Assembly (NCBI GenBank): GCA_039720395.1 | Contig: CM077831.1 | Location: 35,127,067-35,191,066, forward strand | Direction of reading: 5' to 3' | DNA from: Liquidambar formosana | Lineage: Eukaryota > Streptophyta > Magnoliopsida > Saxifragales > Altingiaceae | Length of the DNA: 64,000 nt | Part shown: piece after piece, positions 59,428-64,000 of the stretch | How positions within the stretch are numbered: the first letter of the stretch is position 1 | Layout of the letters: every line of letters begins with the position of its first letter | The notes under the pieces: model-generated | What the model was told of the DNA's origin: nothing | What the model saw: only the letters and a program-made list of their open reading frames with translations | Databases searched by the model: none | Made by a program: the position numbers and the translations under genes

Positions 59428-62400
59428 ATCTTCAAAGGGCAGTGGATATGCCACTCAATGTAAAGAAAGATTACTCCGTACAATCACCATGTCTCTTACT
59501 CATCACATAATGCGTGGTCTTTGGAGGCCAATGTATGTGTCCTGTTAACTCAAAATTTGAAAATCTTGTTAGTACACCTACAAGCAGCAAAGTCTAATTG
59601 GACAATTGATACAAAACCAACCCAATTATATATATTTTTGAGGTATTTAACATCTTAATAATTGGGCTGATGGGTGAGATTTACAATCCAACCCACATTG
59701 CCTCAGTAACAGTTGCTAAATATAAATTCAACCCTAGAGGAACGGCCATGCCTTCCAAACATGTGAATAAGCTGTGGGCATTTATTATTATTGTTTCATG
59801 TGGTACAGAGTAGTCCTTGTCTTGGTACTGTTATTCCTATTGCAAGATGGTGTCCATGACATCTTAACTGCCCAATATATAATTTGAAAGCCTGACATTA
59901 AATGGCCTGTGCCAACCAAGCACAGCTTCATTGTTCAGCTCACATTATTTTAGTTAGTCAAATAAATGGGTGAGCATCAAGTTTAGGCAATAGAGTATTT
60001 CCCTCTTAACCCCACCTGATTCTGATGGGTGATGATAGCCAAGTGAAGGGTTCTTTTTTTTTTTTTTTTTTTTTTTTTGTAGGCAGATTGAGTGGAACTC
60101 CCAAATTCATCCAACCCACATCCGATTTCTAGTAAGGACTTTGGGGGGACCTCAGATAGGGGTCTTGACTATTGTATAGTAGGAGGGAATTTGGAATCCA
60201 CAAACCTGGATCTAGGTTGGATTTAAACAACTATGAGGCATAATATCTGAAATTATGTGTTTTAGTATTCACCAGTATATGCTCTACAGCTCTAGCGTCC
60301 AGATCACATGGATTAGTGTGCTCATTGTTTAAATGGCTCTTGTACCAACAGCTCATAATAGCAAATACAACAGTAGATAACGACAGGCAACCTCACACGC
60401 ACCCACTGTTTTGACAGGTAACAGCATTTTAATTTTATACTAATAACTTTTTGACATTTTGATAACAAAATATTCTAGTGTAAAGAACACTCAATGATGT
60501 AAGTATGTAACCACCATCACACAATTTTTATGCTAGATTGGACTAAAGAAACAGCAAAACACAAATAAATAATTAAAATAAGACCAGAAAAAGACTCCAT
60601 AAGACAATGAACAATAGGAGGATGAGATGCCACCCAACAACCTTAGAACGAATCATATGCAGCCAACCATTGCCATCAAGAGGCATATTTCTGCTTCCCA
60701 TCAACAGTCAAATGGAATAAGCAGAGTCGAAGTTTTCCTTGATGAAATTGATCATGCCCCATAGAGTACTCCAACAACAGGCCTAATTGCCTCAAGAGCA
60801 CCCCATCGTATGATTTCAAGAGGCCTATATACTCGCTGAAGCAAATATTCTCAAACCCTGCAACAAAGACAATTAATAGTTCAACAGAATCATGATTGCT
60901 AACAAGCGTCGCCTGAATAGAAAACTTCCCAGGCCACAGCATTCCTTGTGACAAGTGCTGCACAAAAAGGTGTGGCCCAGAAGCAGCATCAAGTTACGTT
61001 TAACCTTATTAATCCAACAAGGAGGAGGGGTTGGGCCAGCTCCTGATATTTTGTGTGGAAAAAACTGTTTCCCTTCAACTTATAGAACAAATTATTTCAT
61101 CAAACGAAGGAATAGTACCCCAAAAAAAGCCCACATGGGTCTATATGTATTCTCAACATATTAAGCATTTCAAGCCATTCAAATTAATGGCAGTGCAATT
61201 TGCAAATAGGAGTCGAATCGATAGACATTTTAAGGAACAATGAGTAAGATTTGATATTCTAAATGACTTCCTGAATCCGAGATATTTCACAAATTCTCTT
61301 GGCATTTCAGATTTCAGCCAATTTTAAAATTGCCTCAGAGAAAATATCATGAGTAGTTTCTACAAAATTGCATATATAAAAAAAGAAATAAATATTAAAT
61401 ATTTTATTTTTGTGTTTGTTTTGACCAAACTTCCAAAATTTATAACACAAAATTGAAAAATTTAGATCCTTGCATAAAACAAGGGCAAGCGAAAAATTCA
61501 AAGCAAGAGTTCATACAGTCATGAATTTGCAGAAAATATGGCTGCATTTGGAAGGAGTGTCAAGAACACTTAATTCACACATTATATGATAATTTTCTTC
61601 TAAATTTCACTCCGAAGTTATAAGTCCTCATACAAACAGCCAACAAGATAAAATGTTTCATTTATTCCTATATCTTCAGAGCTGAGAAAGCACATAACCC
61701 GTTCAAGAATTCCTCATTATTTAGGAGGTGTGCTTCTAAACATTCTTCAGACAGCCTGTCCTATTCTTCAAGGATTTGGCCCATTTAGGATTCTGAGAAA
61801 TCAATGTGCAACCCAAGAAGTGGCAGCCTAACATTTGGGGTTGTCATTGCCCAAAAAAAGATTAATTAAGTTTTTTTGATTAAAAAAATAACAGATAGCC
61901 TGAATTGGTTGCTATGGAACATATAGAACAAATGATAAATAAACCAGAAAGGGTCATTACTAAAAACACACAATGAAGTCATTCCCAATGCCTTGTAATC
62001 CACTTGCTTAGCCTTATATAAGTCGCACGCTATTATTTCTAATACAGCTATGGAGCAGGCTTCGATACATTCAGTAAGTGATTCAATATCCATGTAGCAT
62101 CCAAACTCCCCATTATGCTTTCACTGCTAGATGATTGAAACAATCTCTGTAATTGCATACCCAGCTTCTATTACAAAATACATCAGAGCCACACCCACCG
62201 CAGATGGTTTCACGATAGGTGGAATGCTTTTAAAAGTATAGGAAGTAGAGATAAGAAGGGTTGTGCAGTCCCCAACCCCAACTGTTACCATCCATTGAGC
62301 ACAACTTCCATTGTGTGTGTGTATATATATATATAACCCTTCTCCTCCCCAGAACAAATGTTCATCGCTCAATTCTTATAATTGGAAACCCAAGAAGAAC

Positions 62401-63137
62401 AGCAAATGGAACACAAAATATACAGCCTTTTCAGTCTATATATATCCTTGGAATACTGTTCCATTGGTGTGACACTAAATTGGTATAAGCACAGATTTCT
62501 GCCTTACATCTTGGAGACAGAATTTCTGATTTCTGATGGCTACCCTGCAATCCATTTATGTAGCCAATGTCTCAACTTTTTTTTTTTTTTGGGCTTCTAA
62601 TAATTATGTAAACTATGTCATAAGAAGACTATCAAAAGATGTTAAATGAAAGAATGGACTCCGAAGTACTAAGAACTACTACACATTTTCAAATGCGGTG
62701 AATCCAATCCAGTACTTGCACCCCTGGGAACCCGAGGACACACAAAGAACAGGATTCATTTTATACTAGTACAAACACTTCCAGCCTTCATAACTGGGGC
62801 AATAATATAGTTTTGGGTGTAGGGACAAAAGACTAATCAAACAGTCTAGTAGCCGTTTCTCCGGGAAAGAGAAGTTTATTGGTAGAGAATATGCCCAGGA
62901 CAAGGCGATGTCTGCATAATAAATACAACCCTGTCCTAAAGGTCACCCTACAAAATGTTAATAAATTCCACCAGGATACCAATTCTGGTTCCATAATTGT
63001 AGCTCTGTCGCTACCACGAAGCCAAAAATATTGGTTGATGTCATGAACCTTTCAATATTGATGTGCAACTCATCATCGTCACCAACAATTATCAATTATC
63101 CTCTCGTGGAAAATTGAAGGAGACTTGAAACAACTTA
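59428..63137. other. Spacer or undetected minus-strand gene
   Basis: Minus-strand frames at 60963-60676, 62093-61866 and 62372-62127 contain stretches that read like protein (for example YMDIESLTECIEACSIAV and KPSAVGVALMYFVIEAG) and have partial splice signals. I could not join them in phase into one product. A T26 run lies at about 60053-60078. It may be part of the gene suggested at 63138-63355, or a non-coding transcript, or chance. Confidence 0.35.
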
Positions 63138-63355
63138 CAAGATTAGATAAAAGGATATCCAAGGAGTCTGATATTGTTGACAGAAGAGGGAGGAACCAAG
63201 TCCGTTTGGATGGAGTGCCGAAAGCCGGTGTGGACGAAGGTGTGCCGAAGGAAGGGGTGGAGGATAGTGTGCCGAAGAAGGTGGTGGAGGATGGGCGACG
63301 AATGTGGAAGAAGAGGCCTGAGCTCCCAGCCAACGGAGGGCCCTTGGCCTTATGG
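63138..63355 (-). CDS. Possible exon with FGTP-type repeats
   Basis: A minus-strand open frame ends at a strong donor GTAAGT (63132-63137 on the plus strand as ACTTAC). It reads KGPPLAGSSGLFFHIRRP, then three 9-residue units (FFGTLSSTPS, FGTPSSTPA, FGTPSK), then LPLLSTISDSLDILLSNL. The units come from a 27-bp minisatellite. They resemble FG-repeat nucleoporins only superficially, because there are too few. No start codon is in this piece and no downstream exon was matched. Unrecognised. Confidence 0.25.
63215..63295. repeat. 27-bp minisatellite, three units
   Basis: Units start at 63215, 63242 and 63269, each with GTGCCGAA(A/G) followed by a GTGGA-containing half. The period of exactly nine codons keeps the frame open on both strands. 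Confidence 0.85.
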
Positions 63356-63379
63356 AAGAAGGAAAAAAAAAATTAAAAA

Positions 63380-63455
63380 TTAAAACTGAAAACGCTATTA
63401 ATAACAGCGCTTTTAGTTATGATAAAAGCGTTATTGCCAATTACGCTTTTACGAT
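63380..63455. repeat. Short palindromic AACGC/GCGTT cluster
   Basis: AACGCTATTAATAACAGCGC, AAAAGCGTTATT and TTACGCTTTTACG form several overlapping inverted repeats in AT-rich DNA. A related core (AAAACGGCGTTGCTAACG to GCGCCGCTTTT) occurs at about 51830-51890, which suggests a dispersed element, type unknown. Confidence 0.4.
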
Positions 63456-63789
63456 AAGATTATTCTTTTTCCTTGCTCGCATAAGTTAAAGGTAATGCAA
63501 ACTATAAAAAATGAGTAGAAGAAGACTTCCAAAAAAATAAAAATTATATGAAATAATAATACATAATAAAAGAAAGACTACATTTTAATAGGTTTATTAA
63601 ACCCGTTAACTTTGTTATATATGCATTGATTTAATAATAAAGAGGAGACATGCATAACTCTAGTCCTTATGATTGTAATGTAGTTTATTTTTGTTAATTA
63701 AATTTGACATCTTTACCTCAAGTAATTATCCTTCTTAAAGTACATAGAGGTGATTGTATTGCTACTATAAAAAAATTTTGTACGCTTCA

Positions 63790-64000
63790 CTTAATTTTAC
63801 TTTTTAAGGTTTTATGGAAAATATAAAAAGTTTTCATGAAAACTAATTGCATAGTTTATTAGAAAACATCATTCTGAATAAATTTGTAAATATTTTTTTT
63901 TTCCAAAATTTGTCTTTTAAATGAACTTTTTGGTCATTTACAATCTCTTTTTCATTTTTACGATTGTTTCATATAAAAGTGAAACTCACACTCATCTGAC
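63790..64000. mobile_element. Partial copy of the AT-rich element at 4.6-5.0 kb
   Basis: TTTATTAGAAAACATCATTC and the following GAATAAATTTGTAAAT closely match TTATTAGAAAATATCATTTT and GAATAATTTTATAAAT at 4720-4760. The copy runs off the right edge of the window, so its other arm cannot be seen. Confidence 0.45.

Noticed and set aside
60676..62372. Minus-strand multi-exon gene
   Set aside because: Several frames look protein-like, but I could not join any two in phase with good donor and acceptor sites, so no CDS is claimed.
63138..63295. Nucleoporin FG-repeat protein
   Set aside because: Only three FG-type units are present, generated by one 27-bp minisatellite. Real FG nucleoporins have many dispersed repeats. 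Kept only as a possible exon of unknown type.
1..64000. CRISPR arrays, operons, ribosome-binding sites, rRNA or tRNA genes
   Set aside because: The window is plant nuclear DNA with spliced genes. No regularly spaced repeats with unique spacers and no complete tRNA or rRNA were seen.

Overview
This window is nuclear DNA from a flowering plant, most likely a eudicot. Its genes have many short GT-AG introns. The products are plant-type: a mitochondrial dicarboxylate/tricarboxylate carrier, an organelle-targeted elongation factor P, an APR-like thioredoxin-fold membrane protein and an arabinogalactan peptide. AT-rich spacers are filled with MITEs, LINE pieces, LTRs and microsatellites. I cannot name the species. 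Most lines of a six-frame ORF scan are noise here, so I rebuilt genes exon by exon from splice sites and reading phase.

Layout. (1) 1-1663 (+): the 3' part of an unrecognised gene. (2) 1664-7250: spacer with two related hAT-type MITEs and an AT-rich inverted repeat. (3) 7451-12167 (+): a complete six-exon DTC carrier gene of 299 codons. (4) 12.2-14.8 kb: spacer with one exon-like remnant. (5) 14868-20382 (-): a complete ten-exon organellar EF-P gene of 247 codons with a 14-nt microexon. A 441-bp divergent promoter region separates it from (6) 20824-25684 (+), a complete four-exon APRL gene of 306 codons. (7) 26-33 kb: spacer with short tandem duplications and several TIR elements. (8) 33.1-49.3 kb: a dense nest of transposable elements. 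Two palindromes of about 2.2-2.5 kb carry divergent copies of an RNase H-like reading frame. A LINE is interrupted by a 480-bp hAT element (exact 8-bp target duplication) and by an LTR of about 1.45 kb. A second copy of that nested block lies about 5 kb downstream. The nest ends with a Stowaway MITE, a SINE and the inverted 5' half of another LINE. (9) 49.5-50.5 kb: a doubtful small gene overlapping a Helitron 3' terminus. (10) 50.5-64 kb: mostly spacer. It holds one clear single-exon gene (56359-56538, minus), an arabinogalactan peptide, plus an orphan retrotransposon primer-binding site and a 27-bp minisatellite inside a possible exon near the right edge.

How the genes relate. DTC and EF-P both point to mitochondria, APRL to the secretory system and the AGP to the cell wall. 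Nothing in the sequence shows a shared pathway. EF-P and APRL may share one promoter region. The most unusual structure is the pair of long palindromes with RNase H-like frames at 33.2-35.6 and 40.2-42.3 kb, embedded in a duplicated stack of transposons.
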